Source of the DNA: PALSA-1296 sp037143335
GTDB lineage: Bacteria; Bacteroidota; Ignavibacteria; Palsa-1295
Direction of reading: 5' to 3'
Assembly (NCBI GenBank): GCA_037143335.1
Contig: JBAWZA010000017.1
Span: forward strand, 1 to 64,000
Length of the DNA: 64,000 nucleotides
The first letter of the stretch is position 1, and each line of letters begins with the position of its first letter. The position numbers and the translations under genes were made by a program. The notes under the pieces were generated by a model that saw nothing but the letters and a program-made list of their open reading frames with translations, was not told the DNA's origin and did not search any database. Shown here piece after piece: positions 46,681 through 56,580 of the stretch.

Positions 46681-48315
46681 TTATCTTTCAATGACAACTC
46701 GTTGAATGTCTGAGAATTCCCCACATCGTATAATGCAGAAATAAGTCCCTGAAGGCATCCCACTGATATTCATCGGAATTCTTGTTGAAGAAGTACTCTC
46801 AGTTACGATTATCTCCTTCAGGACTAACTCGCCCAAGAGCGTTCTCAATTCTATGGAAACTGAGTTGTTGATAGGTATAATTTGCAAGTCCATATTCAGA
46901 ATTTGTTGCGCTGGATTCGGGAAAATAATTGACTTTAACGTTGGATTACTTATGGCATGCTTAACATCTAACTTCGCTCCGATCTTTGCGATAAAGACGT
47001 CTAATAGATTTTTATTTGTGAGTACGAATGGAGAGAGAGTCATCGTATCACCGAACGATCCAGCGAAATACACATTGCCATTTGGATCAATCGCAACCGC
47101 TGTCCCATTATCAGAAGAAGTACTTCCTGCATTTTCAGCCCACGTACAATTGCCACTTGCATCGAATTTCGCAATGAAGGCATCAATGATATTGACGAAC
47201 GAGAGACTGACTGCTCCAAAATTCATTGCTTCATCATGCTGACCAACGACGAAGATATTTCCAGCAGAGTCCGTTGCGATTCCATTAGCAAAATCCTCGC
47301 CACCAGAACCCAAGCACTTTGACCAGACTTGCTCACCGTCTTTTGAAAATTTTGCGATGTATATATTACCTGTCCCATCGCAATCTGGAGGAGCGCTGCT
47401 AAAAAAACTTCCTGCCACGTACACATTCTCTTTTGCATCCAGGACGATGCCTGAACCAGTACCGTGAAGCAGTCCTCCGGCTTTTTTCGCCCAATGGATG
47501 CCAGAGATCAAATCGTATTTCGCGACAAATATATCTGAAGTTCCAATCGGCACGATTCGAGTACTACCGAATTCAAGAGTATCGCTACATGTGCCAACAA
47601 AGTACATACTACCTGACTCCCCGACACTGATGCCATTACCGACATCGTCGCCTTTTGATCCAAATGATTTTGCAAATTGGAAAAGCCCGTCCTTCGTGTA
47701 TTTACAAATATAAATATCAGAGCCACCGACTGAGTGTAATGTCGTGTTGCCAAACGTTGGAACGCCTGTGAAGCTGCCTGTTATATAGATATTATCGTTT
47801 GCATCGGTTGTGATTCCATTGAGCACTCCTCCACTATTTGATCCTGTTGCGACAGCCCAGATCGGCACACCATTCGATCCTATTTTTGCGACAAAAATAT
47901 TATTTCCCCCAACGGAGATGAGTGTGTCGGAGCCAAAAGTGAGTGTATCGGAGAAGTAGCCTGCAACTATGCAATTATGTTGTTCGACAAGCGCCAGAGA
48001 AGTCCCAAAGGATTGACCTTTTTGCGAGGATGACTTAAGCCAAATTAACGAACCATCGGACGAATACTTCGCAAAAAAGAAATGACGACCTTTTGTCCCC
48101 CGAATGGTTTGACCGGAAAATACCGCAGAGTCTTGGAAGAATCCTGTGACAAATACATTGCCTGCACTATCGGAAGCGATAGCATTAGCTTGGTCATATC
48201 CCTTTCCGCCACCACTATGCGCCCACAGCCAATCGGTTGAATTGCCAAGGGAGTTAGCAATTCCGATTACTGTCGAGAAGAAAAAACAAATGAGTACGCC
48301 GAAGCAATACTTCAT
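46681..48315 (-). CDS. Secreted SBBP-type repeat protein with T9SS sorting domain (second copy)
   Basis: 544 residues from ATG 48315 (MKYCFGVLICFFFSTVIGIA signal peptide); the 12-codon longer frame to 48351 would overlap the upstream gene. Repeats of about 50 residues include AIASDSAGNVFVTGFFQ, ITTDANDNIYITGSFTG and ATDSAGNIFVVGQ. The T9SS sorting domain is FPNPAQQILNMDL...GMPSGTYFCIIRCGE. The opening WLWAHSGGGKGYDQA matches FEWAHSGSS in the protein at 18696, so these are paralogs. Its stop is 9 bp from the STAND stop on the other strand. Confidence 0.85.
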   Translation of the reverse strand: MKYCFGVLICFFFSTVIGIANSLGNSTDWLWAHSGGGKGYDQANAIASDSAGNVFVTGFFQDSAVFSGQTIRGTKGRHFFFAKYSSDGSLIWLKSSSQKGQSFGTSLALVEQHNCIVAGYFSDTLTFGSDTLISVGGNNIFVAKIGSNGVPIWAVATGSNSGGVLNGITTDANDNIYITGSFTGVPTFGNTTLHSVGGSDIYICKYTKDGLFQFAKSFGSKGDDVGNGISVGESGSMYFVGTCSDTLEFGSTRIVPIGTSDIFVAKYDLISGIHWAKKAGGLLHGTGSGIVLDAKENVYVAGSFFSSAPPDCDGTGNIYIAKFSKDGEQVWSKCLGSGGEDFANGIATDSAGNIFVVGQHDEAMNFGAVSLSFVNIIDAFIAKFDASGNCTWAENAGSTSSDNGTAVAIDPNGNVYFAGSFGDTMTLSPFVLTNKNLLDVFIAKIGAKLDVKHAISNPTLKSIIFPNPAQQILNMDLQIIPINNSVSIELRTLLGELVLKEIIVTESTSSTRIPMNISGMPSGTYFCIIRCGEFSDIQRVVIER

Positions 48316-48329
48316 CAGAATCACAGTTT

Positions 48330-50789
48330 TTATTTCGTAACTGTCATCCAATGGCTGATAGCACCGGCGGAAGTTTCAAGAACCACCATATACTCGCCAC
48401 TCGGAACGTCAGTTGAAAATTCTAACGTGTGTGTGCCTTCAATGAAGTTACGATGCGCAAGCACTTCGATCGTTCTTCCCATTATGTCATACACGGTCAC
48501 TTTCACATTCCCTGAGTGCGGAATATCAAATGTGATAGACGTATGCTTCGTGAATGGATTTGGGAAATTCTTCGGCTCAGATACACTCAACGCCAGAGGA
48601 TGATTTGGTACGCCCTCAGGAAGATTGAAGTCCGGTTTGTTGCTTGCAAAGACACTTCGTCCACGAGTTGTGGTGTAGTAATAGCCAGTCTTAAAATCCT
48701 GGGTTGTTTGCGAACAATTGAGTGGGCGATTTGCATACCAATCATGAGCGATACAGCCCGAGCTTACGTTCGTCCATTCGGTGAAGTCCTTACTCGTAGA
48801 TAAGTAGAATCCACTATACGAAATGGAATCCTGAACAACTCCACCCGGTGAGAAATCGAAGGTGTTAATAATCACTCTGCCCCTTCGGTCGAGTAATAGA
48901 GGCTTCACTGGTGAGTAATCCGCGATTACCAAGCTATCAGGTGGAAAAACTTTTGTCCACTTTACTCCGCCATCTACCGAATGGTATAAACCTGAAAGCG
49001 GTCCGCTTCCAGACTGCAAACGGAATACCGACCCATCTGGGTGACACAAGAATTGGTTAATGCTACTTATGGCTGAGTCGCGGCAAATAACTTCCCAGTT
49101 ATCGCCGTCATTTGTGGAGCGATAGATCAGCGGTGAATTACCCGAAGCATAAATCGTATCGTACGATGTATTTGTGCTGTGCGAGAAATCACAAGCATTA
49201 ATCGTTTCGATTGATGGTATGCCAAATAACTGTCCGTTATTCAGACGAGTCCAGGTCTCTCCATGATCGCGTGACCGCACAAACCACGGCAGCCCATCTG
49301 CGTGCGTTCCTTGCGGATCCGTTTGAGATGAGACAAAGAGTTCGTCTTTTTCATTTGCGCCGTGGAACACCACTTGATTTAGTCTATCGGCGGGTAATGC
49401 TCCGTTGGGATTACTCTTGATGACCATGTCAAATGTTTCTCCGTCGTCAGTTGAACGGAACAAACCAAAATACGAGCCGAAAAATAACCTGTCGTGGTGA
49501 TCAATCGTCCAATACGGGAATTGCACTTCGTCAAGCTCTGTCGGTAGGTTATACCACGTTTGCCCTTTATCTCTACTGCGGTACATATTGAATTGCGACA
49601 TGGAGAATATCGTACCTTGTGAGTTTACACTAATTCCTCCATCCATGTGCTGAACAGCGCAATACTTGTCCATGAAGAACATGGTATCTGAGCCAACACC
49701 GCGAAGTGAGTCCAAACGAATCACACCATCAGGTATCGCGCATTGGAAAATGACATTCGAAGTATCCGAGACCATGTGGAAAGTTTCTTCGCCAGCTTTT
49801 TCGGGATTACGAATTTCCCATGTGGCACCGTAGTCAGAGGAGCAGTATGTAGGTCCGTGTGAATTCAAATAAATATCTGGCCCTTTCCGAGCATGAATCA
49901 TCGCATCAATTCCCTTTTCACGTGCAATCGGAATCTGGAAAACGGACTTCCACGTCTGACCGTGATCGGATGACCGATAGACACGGTCTTCATTTTCCAC
50001 ATTCGTATGATATCCAATGAGGATTGAACCATCATCAGCAATAACCATATTCTGCATATAGACAGGGTTTGGCGGCACAGATGGCAATCTCTGCCACGTC
50101 GTTCCTGAGTCATGCGACACTGAAAGATGCGGAGTCCATTTCAACTGATTGCTCTGATGAAAAATATTTGAATAGGAAATTGCGTAAATATCTCCCGTGA
50201 TTCTATCGGCAGCCATGTAGGTTACGAGACTATCGGGAGTTGGCGTCCGCAAGCTTGTCGGCTGATCGAAATCATCTCCATGATTTTTAGAACGGAGAAC
50301 ACCGAATTGGTTGGTTGCCAGAAAAATATAGCCTGCTCGGTACGTCATTAACTGATTAATATCTAGTCTATCAGCCCAAAATGTATCTGTCGCGGATTTG
50401 ACGTAGAGAAGTCTTGGCAGATAGTGCCACTCATCGTCAGTAGCAGTACCTGTAAATAATCTCCGCATTACCTCACCACGTTGGGATAAGCCATAGACAT
50501 ACGCAATTGGATTGCCGGTGCCATACTCAATGGTACTTGACTCGACATCACGCATCGGAAGCACACGCAAACCTTTATTGAATCCGTTCCAATGAACACC
50601 ATGATCGGTGCTTTGTAAGACTCCGTCACCGCCAGTGGAAACGTAGAGTCTATCTAAGGAGTCCACAGTCAAACCATTAATCGAACCCGCCGTCGGTCCG
50701 AGTGTTGGCCGCCAATAATCACTTGCGATCTGTGCATTTACCGATGTGGTTATAAGAAGCAAGGCGAAGAAATAAAGTAGATTTTTCAT
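48330..50789 (-). CDS. Secreted multi-Asp-box beta-propeller with T9SS sorting domain
   Basis: 819 residues from ATG 50789 (MKNLLYFFALLLITTSVNAQ signal peptide); the longer frame to 50846 runs through a terminator hairpin and is rejected. At least eight sialidase-like Asp-boxes are seen across the chain (STDHGVHWNG, SHDSGTTWQR, SSDHGQTWKS, SRDKGQTWYN, STDDGETFD, SRDHGETWTR, STNDGDNWEV, SVDGGVKWTK), which form propeller blades without an evident enzyme site. The sorting domain is NFPNPFTKHTSITFDI...VPSGEYMVVLETSAG. The giant cargo gene ends 104 bp upstream. Confidence 0.85.
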   Translation of the reverse strand: MKNLLYFFALLLITTSVNAQIASDYWRPTLGPTAGSINGLTVDSLDRLYVSTGGDGVLQSTDHGVHWNGFNKGLRVLPMRDVESSTIEYGTGNPIAYVYGLSQRGEVMRRLFTGTATDDEWHYLPRLLYVKSATDTFWADRLDINQLMTYRAGYIFLATNQFGVLRSKNHGDDFDQPTSLRTPTPDSLVTYMAADRITGDIYAISYSNIFHQSNQLKWTPHLSVSHDSGTTWQRLPSVPPNPVYMQNMVIADDGSILIGYHTNVENEDRVYRSSDHGQTWKSVFQIPIAREKGIDAMIHARKGPDIYLNSHGPTYCSSDYGATWEIRNPEKAGEETFHMVSDTSNVIFQCAIPDGVIRLDSLRGVGSDTMFFMDKYCAVQHMDGGISVNSQGTIFSMSQFNMYRSRDKGQTWYNLPTELDEVQFPYWTIDHHDRLFFGSYFGLFRSTDDGETFDMVIKSNPNGALPADRLNQVVFHGANEKDELFVSSQTDPQGTHADGLPWFVRSRDHGETWTRLNNGQLFGIPSIETINACDFSHSTNTSYDTIYASGNSPLIYRSTNDGDNWEVICRDSAISSINQFLCHPDGSVFRLQSGSGPLSGLYHSVDGGVKWTKVFPPDSLVIADYSPVKPLLLDRRGRVIINTFDFSPGGVVQDSISYSGFYLSTSKDFTEWTNVSSGCIAHDWYANRPLNCSQTTQDFKTGYYYTTTRGRSVFASNKPDFNLPEGVPNHPLALSVSEPKNFPNPFTKHTSITFDIPHSGNVKVTVYDIMGRTIEVLAHRNFIEGTHTLEFSTDVPSGEYMVVLETSAGAISHWMTVTK

Positions 50790-50813
50790 AGTGTCTCCCT
50801 CAAAAAAATCAGC

Positions 50814-50861
50814 GTAAAAAAACAAAAGCATTGTCTCCCAGACCATTCAAATCTGGGAGAC
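50814..50861 (-). terminator. Terminator after the giant T9SS cargo gene
   Basis: Nine-bp perfect stem GTCTCCCAG / CTGGGAGAC (50833-50841 with 50853-50861) with an 11-nt loop; reading the minus strand it is followed by a T-rich stretch ending in seven T (complement of 50814-50820). It falls 32 bp after the stop of the 50894-55300 gene. Confidence 0.7.
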
Positions 50862-50893
50862 GATACTAACATCCGATGACAAGCTTTCTGTGA

Positions 50894-53800
50894 CTACTTC
50901 TGAATCACAAACTGCTTCGACTCAACGTATCCGGGAGCGGTAATCCGAAGTACATACAATCCACTTGTGAGATTCTTGATACCAAGTGGCAACTGATGCT
51001 CTCCAAGTTTTTGTGTACCACCTTTTGCTATCGTCCGAACTTTCTCGCCAAGGGCGTTGAAAAGCTCGATAGTAATCGGTTGGTCATCACGATTGAGTGA
51101 GTACGTCAAGATTGGTGATGTGCCTTCAACTGACGGGTTCGGTGTGACTGCTATAATACGAACAGGTGTGATGCCATTTAATTGGTCACGCAAGCTCGAA
51201 TCACCACACGATGGATTTGGTGTGAAAGCAGCTGGCACGTAGTCATTAATAACGTAGCAGAGTGTATCCTGTGGGTTAGCACCCCAGAACACTGCATCCG
51301 AGATAGTGATCGCGCTCTGGTAATCCTTCGCAACCATCACTCTGAAATGCAACGTCACAAGTTTTCCCGCATTTGTAATTGGCAAACCACCTTGCGTCTG
51401 CAAGTTGAATGTCAATGTCTCATTTCCACCGCTAACAGTCGGTGGCAAAGGATTTGTACCTGGGAAATTCGAGTATGCCGGATCTGGATCAATTCGATTT
51501 TGAATTAGATCAAGAAGATCACGACGGTACGTAACACTGAATGTCACTCCCTTTGCTTGAACATCAGCAGGTAATGCTTTTGTCAGTGTGATTGGTACAT
51601 CTATCGTACCATCAGTGATACCGCTATACGATGCCTGCAACGGTGAGAATGTCTCATGCTCTAATCTGCCGTATCCGATGAGTAGATTGCCCGAATAAAT
51701 AATTTTTACTCCAGCGCTATCCCACGTACAAATAACCGAGTCGGTAAATAATCCTTCGCGTGTCGGATGATACGTGATATGATAATTCCGCCTAGTGTTT
51801 GGTCTGAATGTGCTACCGACTTTTAGAATTTCAGTACCATTATCAAACGAGAACTGCGGCGGTGCACCAGGATTGCCAGGCTTGATTTCGATCTGAACAA
51901 GTTTCAGATCAACCGTACCCAGATTCTGAGCAATTATACTATCAATCGAACTACGACAATTCAAGAATACCGAATCATAATTATGTCCAGTGTTCGTTGG
52001 ATTGATATACGAAGCCGCAATCTCAAGTGTCTCGAATATCGACGGAGCACATTGCGATTTGAAGTCAATCCGAATGATTACGATAGTATCGGTATAATTT
52101 GAGATATTCAAATCAATTGGTACAAGTACTCCATTCGCCTGTCCTTGGCGGATTGTATCGCCCGGCTTGATGCCACTGATGTTTACAACAGGATAGGTAA
52201 TACCCGATATTGATTCAATGATGAGATCAGCATTGCCCGTATCAGCGAGGTAGAATGTGCGAGTATTTACACTACCTAAAGCGACTGTTCCGTATTGCAA
52301 GAACTTTGGCCCATTGTTTGGATCAGCGTGTCTCACTGTAGCTGTTAGGTCTATAATGCGATTATTTTGACTTTCTCCATGGGCAACAATTTGTGCCCTG
52401 CGATCGGCGTATTTTGGAGTCTTTGTCAAATCAGCTTTGAACACGATGTCAACCCAAATCGAATCACCTGGATGAAGTGCGAAATTCTTCAGAGGTGTGT
52501 AGCCGAGCTGTGAATTGACAATGTTAAATTCTGCCGAATCTGGTCCTGCGAAATACACGTTTGTCACATAGGCGTCAGGTACTCCAGGTCCCGGTTTCGC
52601 ATTATTTAAAAGATATACACGCTGAAGATTGGAGTCCTCGCAAACAACATCAAAAGGTTGAACCGACCTATCCCAAATAAATCCCGTCGTGACTCCACGA
52701 CCGTAGAGAATAGAAGAGTCTTTATTCGAATGTTTATATTTTCCCTCTAAATCTGTTCCCCAATTTTGCACTGTTGAATCTGCTTGCTCAGCATGTGGAG
52801 TGTAACAGAAATCAAGTAACACCTTTTGCTTTGGTTTCAAGATCAGAGGCAAATTTGCAGTGTCTCTAAAAGTGAAATTCACACCATAATTCTGGAGAAT
52901 CCACTGCTTCGTAAGAGTGAATGGGAATTTACCAAAATTATACACTCCGACGGTATCACACCTTGTCGAGTCAACGATGACTGATCCGAAGTCGTGATTA
53001 CTTGCCCAAATTACTGGAATACCTGCATTACCTATAAGCTGAACTGGAATCGGCTTGCACGATGTACCAATGAGCAGTGTATCTTTCTGAGTGAAAGTAT
53101 CAATCGGCGCAAAGCAACCAGTAATTCCAACGGAGTCACCAGCATAAATCGTAGTAGGTAACGGTTTAGTCGTTGAGCTGATCCTGAAGCTCGGATTATT
53201 CTGCTTTAATGTTGCAGAGGTAATGATGAACCCTTTTGATTTCGGATCTTTCGGGTCTTTTGGAGCATAATTTTTCAGCACAAAGGTGATACAGGAATCA
53301 CTTTTGAGTGAAAGATTTAAGTACAGACCAGTGTCTGGCGAAAGACGAATCAGTGGAGCCTTGTAACGAAGTTCAACGAGAATTGCACCACCTTGATCAT
53401 CAACAATGAAGAGAGGGGCATAACCGCTATCAACAAGGTTGATCACGTCAACAGTGAAGCAGACATCGGAGTCATCACCTGTCAAGTTAATTTCATTTGT
53501 CTGATCTGGATCAAGTGAATCGCCAAGTCTGGTATTATGATACTTCTTACCTGGATGAATATCGAATTGATCGCCTGTCGGATCGTCCATTAATGTGATG
53601 CTCTTGATTCCCTGATTCGTGAGTCCGAAGGTAGAATCGTGCACACATACATTCCATGACGAACACGTGGTATCAACTTGAACTCGCATGTGCGGAGTAC
53701 CACCCAACTTCATTCCAACTGGCAATCCGTAGGAGAAGAAGAAATCATCTCCGTCAAAATCGCCAAGATCGAAGTTCGGATCAAGTGCGCGGAATCCATA

Positions 53801-55300
53801 ATTATAAACAATAAAAGGATGCGGACCAGTAGCATAGTAACTACCCGGGTTCAACTTGTAGCGCACACCGGTAAGGTCAGGATAATTAGGAATGGTCCCC
53901 TTATACTGAGCCTGAAAACTCAGAACTTGCTTGATGGGTTTGATTGAACCGCCATTAAAGGAAGCCATAATGCCATTCGTAGCACCAAAATCTATTGTCT
54001 GTGCGATTACATTTACATAATATCCTTGCAATGTTTCGAACTTGTTGGCAGGTACGTACCAAAGGAAAGAGGTTCTCCAACGTGAAATGGGTACGACAGA
54101 AATCATGCTAGGAGCAGGATAAGGAGCTGCAGAGGCAAAATTTCGAAGATCATACATCATAACCTGAAACTTCTGTCCGTTTCTTCCTTCGAAATCAACT
54201 GGACATTGGACCTCAAAGCGTTCAGGAAGCGGCTGCGACATTCTGCCTGTGCTCATGGATATTGCACCACTCACACAGGACTGATAAAGATCAATTTGCG
54301 TACCCTTATCGTAAGCACTCGTTCTATAATTCTCACCGACACCTTCGTAAACATCGGGATTTTCTGGGTATGAATTAATGAGTGGTATCATAACATAACC
54401 CGTCGTATCCCACATTTCATAAGGATACATCGCTTCGACCATAAAATCACGACCTTCAAGGCTTCTGTTACTCACACCACCGAGAGCAGCATCCTCATGA
54501 CCTGCGATAACTGCGATAGGGTGGGTGGATTCGATAATAGTACCAGAGATGTCATTGGCATCGTCTTCTGCTAGTGATTTTACCCAGTAGCACTGGCCTC
54601 TTTGGAGTGTTATGGTATATGGACGCTCTGAACCGTTTGAATTTTTTCCGCTCTTACCTGTATGTCCTCCTTTGGTAGTAGTTGCAGGGTTAATGGTAAC
54701 AGTTGTGTTATTATACGGAGCGATGATTTCAAAAAAGCCAGCCGATACTTCCAATGTCTTTGCACCGAAAGATCCGTTACCGCCAGGCAACCCCAAACTT
54801 CCAGTAGGATTATCGTTATAGGCCTGGACGACATATCTAGTTCCTAAACCTGCTGTGGTTATCGGAAGGAAACTTCCACCTGAGCACGCACCAGTACTGA
54901 AGAATTCTACATTGATAGCTCGCTTTGCACTAACGTGACAAGCGGCATATTCAGGTACGTCGCCGTTACTATCCAACATTTTCACAGCGAGGAGATTGAG
55001 TGGAATTTGAATTCCAGTTCTGGCAGGAATGAAATACTGACCTTGGCCAGTCTCTACGCCTGTCGTCCTATCAAAGTAGTTTATGGTAACTTGGTTATCC
55101 GTATAAGATGAGATAAGCAAAGAAGCACCGTAAAATCCTGCAGTGGACGCATCTGCTAATTTGTTGTAACTCGGAAGCATGTAACCAACCCAGAAATCCT
55201 TGCCGTCACCCGGAAGCGACAAGCTTTGCGAGCGAAGCTCTGAAGCTCCTGCGCAAAAACAAAGAAGAGCGATGATAGCGAACCTTGAGAAATGTTTCAT
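50894..55300 (-). CDS. Giant secreted IgGFc-binding-like protein with T9SS sorting domain (complete)
   Basis: 1468 residues, paralog of the left-edge gene over its whole length. Signal peptide AIIALLCFCAGASELRSQ. The IgGFc-binding-like N-terminal region covers about 30-460 (GKDFWVGYMLPSYNKLAD, FSTGACSGGSFLPITT, EGRDFMVEAMYPYEM, SRWRTSFLWYVPANKFET). Several choice-of-anchor/Ig-like sandwiches follow (HDFGSVIVDSTRC, QYGTVALGSVNT). A cohesin-like strand-rich part lies near 1230-1370 (TFSVTYRRDLLDLIQNRI). It ends with a T9SS sorting domain (ITIELFNALGEKVRTI...LTSGLYVLRITAPG). As a full copy it shows what the left-edge gene lacks. Adhesion or protein binding is a family guess only. Confidence 0.88.
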   Translation of the reverse strand: MKHFSRFAIIALLCFCAGASELRSQSLSLPGDGKDFWVGYMLPSYNKLADASTAGFYGASLLISSYTDNQVTINYFDRTTGVETGQGQYFIPARTGIQIPLNLLAVKMLDSNGDVPEYAACHVSAKRAINVEFFSTGACSGGSFLPITTAGLGTRYVVQAYNDNPTGSLGLPGGNGSFGAKTLEVSAGFFEIIAPYNNTTVTINPATTTKGGHTGKSGKNSNGSERPYTITLQRGQCYWVKSLAEDDANDISGTIIESTHPIAVIAGHEDAALGGVSNRSLEGRDFMVEAMYPYEMWDTTGYVMIPLINSYPENPDVYEGVGENYRTSAYDKGTQIDLYQSCVSGAISMSTGRMSQPLPERFEVQCPVDFEGRNGQKFQVMMYDLRNFASAAPYPAPSMISVVPISRWRTSFLWYVPANKFETLQGYYVNVIAQTIDFGATNGIMASFNGGSIKPIKQVLSFQAQYKGTIPNYPDLTGVRYKLNPGSYYATGPHPFIVYNYGFRALDPNFDLGDFDGDDFFFSYGLPVGMKLGGTPHMRVQVDTTCSSWNVCVHDSTFGLTNQGIKSITLMDDPTGDQFDIHPGKKYHNTRLGDSLDPDQTNEINLTGDDSDVCFTVDVINLVDSGYAPLFIVDDQGGAILVELRYKAPLIRLSPDTGLYLNLSLKSDSCITFVLKNYAPKDPKDPKSKGFIITSATLKQNNPSFRISSTTKPLPTTIYAGDSVGITGCFAPIDTFTQKDTLLIGTSCKPIPVQLIGNAGIPVIWASNHDFGSVIVDSTRCDTVGVYNFGKFPFTLTKQWILQNYGVNFTFRDTANLPLILKPKQKVLLDFCYTPHAEQADSTVQNWGTDLEGKYKHSNKDSSILYGRGVTTGFIWDRSVQPFDVVCEDSNLQRVYLLNNAKPGPGVPDAYVTNVYFAGPDSAEFNIVNSQLGYTPLKNFALHPGDSIWVDIVFKADLTKTPKYADRRAQIVAHGESQNNRIIDLTATVRHADPNNGPKFLQYGTVALGSVNTRTFYLADTGNADLIIESISGITYPVVNISGIKPGDTIRQGQANGVLVPIDLNISNYTDTIVIIRIDFKSQCAPSIFETLEIAASYINPTNTGHNYDSVFLNCRSSIDSIIAQNLGTVDLKLVQIEIKPGNPGAPPQFSFDNGTEILKVGSTFRPNTRRNYHITYHPTREGLFTDSVICTWDSAGVKIIYSGNLLIGYGRLEHETFSPLQASYSGITDGTIDVPITLTKALPADVQAKGVTFSVTYRRDLLDLIQNRIDPDPAYSNFPGTNPLPPTVSGGNETLTFNLQTQGGLPITNAGKLVTLHFRVMVAKDYQSAITISDAVFWGANPQDTLCYVINDYVPAAFTPNPSCGDSSLRDQLNGITPVRIIAVTPNPSVEGTSPILTYSLNRDDQPITIELFNALGEKVRTIAKGGTQKLGEHQLPLGIKNLTSGLYVLRITAPGYVESKQFVIQK

Positions 55301-55370
55301 TTCAGTGGTGTGTATGATTCAAAAAAAGTACCCGCTCCGGAAGTGACTCCGAGCATCAGTCGAATACAAG

Positions 55371-55400
55371 TAAAACTATCGAGATAGGGGAAAGTTACAA
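55371..55400 (-). promoter_or_regulatory. Candidate promoter, shared with the paralog
   Basis: Minus-strand TTG (55400-55398), a 19-nt spacer, then TAGTTTTA (55378-55371). The same arrangement lies at 4500-4529 before the other giant gene. The sequence around it (TTGTAACTT, TCTCGATAGTTTTACTT) is kept while neighbouring bases are not, supporting a shared promoter and joint control of the two paralogs. Confidence 0.5.
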
Positions 55401-55560
55401 CAGTTCTTACGGATTCATCAAGAAAAGTCAAAAAAAAAGGGAAAAGTTCTTTCCGCTGCCGCCTCAATACAAAAATACAACAAAAAAAGACGATGGCTGG
55501 TGGAACGGGCATTCTGGAGAAACAGTTTTCATCACGCAGAATAGTACGAAGACTTTTTCA

Positions 55561-55649
55561 GGAGAGGTGGCCGAGTGGCTGAAGGCAACGGTTTGCTAAA
55601 CCGTCATAGTGGTCAAACGCTATCGGGGGTTCGAATCCCCCCCTCTCCG
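55561..55649 (+). tRNA. tRNA-Ser (anticodon GCT)
   Basis: 89 nt with a long variable arm. The acceptor is GGAGAGG / CCTCTCC, the D arm CCGAGTGGCTGAAGG, the anticodon stem-loop ACGGTTTGCTAAACCGT, and the T arm CGGGGGTTCGAATCCCCC. No CCA is encoded. Decodes AGC/AGU. Confidence 0.97.
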
Positions 55650-55679
55650 CAGTGTTTTTCTCAAGCTCACTTACTCGTT

Positions 55680-56231
55680 ATGAACATCATTTTTCGTGAA
55701 GCATACTGGGGAGGAATAATCATCCTCGCAGGAATTCTCCTGATTGTCCGCAACATCTTCAAAATTGATCTGCCAGTAATGGGGATCATCTTTCCCATTA
55801 TCGTTATTACCATCGGAGTATCCCTTCTAACAGGCACTCGTAACGTCTGGCGAGATGACAAGACGATTATGTTCAGTGATGGCGATTTCGATAATCCAGT
55901 CGGCGGTGAGCAATACAGCGTAGTCTTTGGGAAAGGATCCTATGACCTGAGAAATCTTCGCCCGACTGATAAAGATGCTGTTATAGATGTCAGCTGTGCC
56001 TTCGGAAGCGTTGAATTGCTCATTAACCCTGCCATCCCTATGAAGATCAAGCTCTCGAGTGCGTTTGGTGGTGGTCACCTTCCGAATGGCAATGTTGTCT
56101 CCTTCGGTGAGCGAACCTACACTTCCCCAGCATACCGTGAAGGTGCTCCCGCAGTAATCGTCAAAGCAAATGTAGCCTTCGGTGGTGTCGAAATTCGTGA
56201 AATTAAAGATTCTACAGCCAATCCTTTATAA
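55680..56231 (+). CDS. LiaF/DUF5668-like membrane protein
   Basis: 183 residues from ATG 55680 (MNIIFREAYWGGIIILAGIL); the frame extends upstream through tRNA-Ser and that part is not coding. Two transmembrane helices (GGIIILAGILLIVRNIF, VMGIIFPIIVITIGVSLL) match the DUF5668 / LiaI-like module. The C-terminal domain (VIDVSCAFGSVELLINP...VKANVAFGGVEI) is the LiaF C-terminal-like beta solenoid. In Firmicutes LiaF restrains a cell-envelope stress system. The next gene is a short paralog of its membrane part. Confidence 0.82.
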   Translation: MNIIFREAYWGGIIILAGILLIVRNIFKIDLPVMGIIFPIIVITIGVSLLTGTRNVWRDDKTIMFSDGDFDNPVGGEQYSVVFGKGSYDLRNLRPTDKDAVIDVSCAFGSVELLINPAIPMKIKLSSAFGGGHLPNGNVVSFGERTYTSPAYREGAPAVIVKANVAFGGVEIREIKDSTANPL

Positions 56232-56236
56232 ATCAC

Positions 56237-56413
56237 ATGCAAAAAATCTCATTTCTCGGCATCTTCTTGGTAATAGCAGGGGCATTCTTACTCCTTCGGA
56301 ATATTTTCGACTTCGACATCCCATTCTGGGATTTCTTCTTCCCCGTGCTCCTCATCCTCTGGGGCGTGAGCATGTTGGTTAGGAATGTATCGAAGGGCGT
56401 GAAGTCCAAATAA
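56237..56413 (+). CDS. Short DUF5668-like two-helix membrane protein
   Basis: 58 residues. ATG 56237 lies 5 bp after the LiaF-like stop. The sequence starts MQKISFLGIFLVIAGAFLLL, followed by RNIFDFDIPFWDFFFPVLL, and TAA ends at 56413. It aligns with the membrane half of the previous protein (AGILLIVRNIFKIDLPVMG versus AGAFLLLRNIFDFDIPFWD), so it is a truncated duplicate lacking the beta domain. A partner for the larger protein in the membrane is likely. Confidence 0.78.
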   Translation: MQKISFLGIFLVIAGAFLLLRNIFDFDIPFWDFFFPVLLILWGVSMLVRNVSKGVKSK

Positions 56414-56482
56414 GCCCTCTACACAGCAGTTTCTTCATACCAAGCTGATTCCGGCTATTTGGCTGTGTCTAAGATTTACGGC

Positions 56483-56514
56483 AAAAAAATAGGGGCACTC
56501 TTGCGAATGCCCCT
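56483..56514 (-). terminator. Terminator of the 59-aa peptide gene
   Basis: Seven-bp GC-rich stem AGGGGCA / TGCCCCT (56491-56497 with 56508-56514), 10-nt loop, then on the minus strand ATTTTTTT. It lies 66 bp beyond the peptide stop. The bases next to it carry a TGCCACGGG motif copy (56515-56523 on the plus strand). Confidence 0.82.
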
Positions 56515-56580
56515 GCCACGGGATACAACTACTTCCACGAGGGGAAGCAGCCTTTGGGAGAACCCTATATCACTAAAAAA

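Noticed and set aside
48330..50846. 19-codon longer start for the Asp-box propeller
   Set aside because: It would cross the terminator hairpin at 50833-50861 in part and lacks a signal-like start; MKNLLYFFALLL at 50789 is a clean signal peptide.
55575..55679. N-terminal extension of the LiaF-like reading frame
   Set aside because: It lies mostly inside tRNA-Ser (GCT), and the natural start MNIIFREAYW follows.
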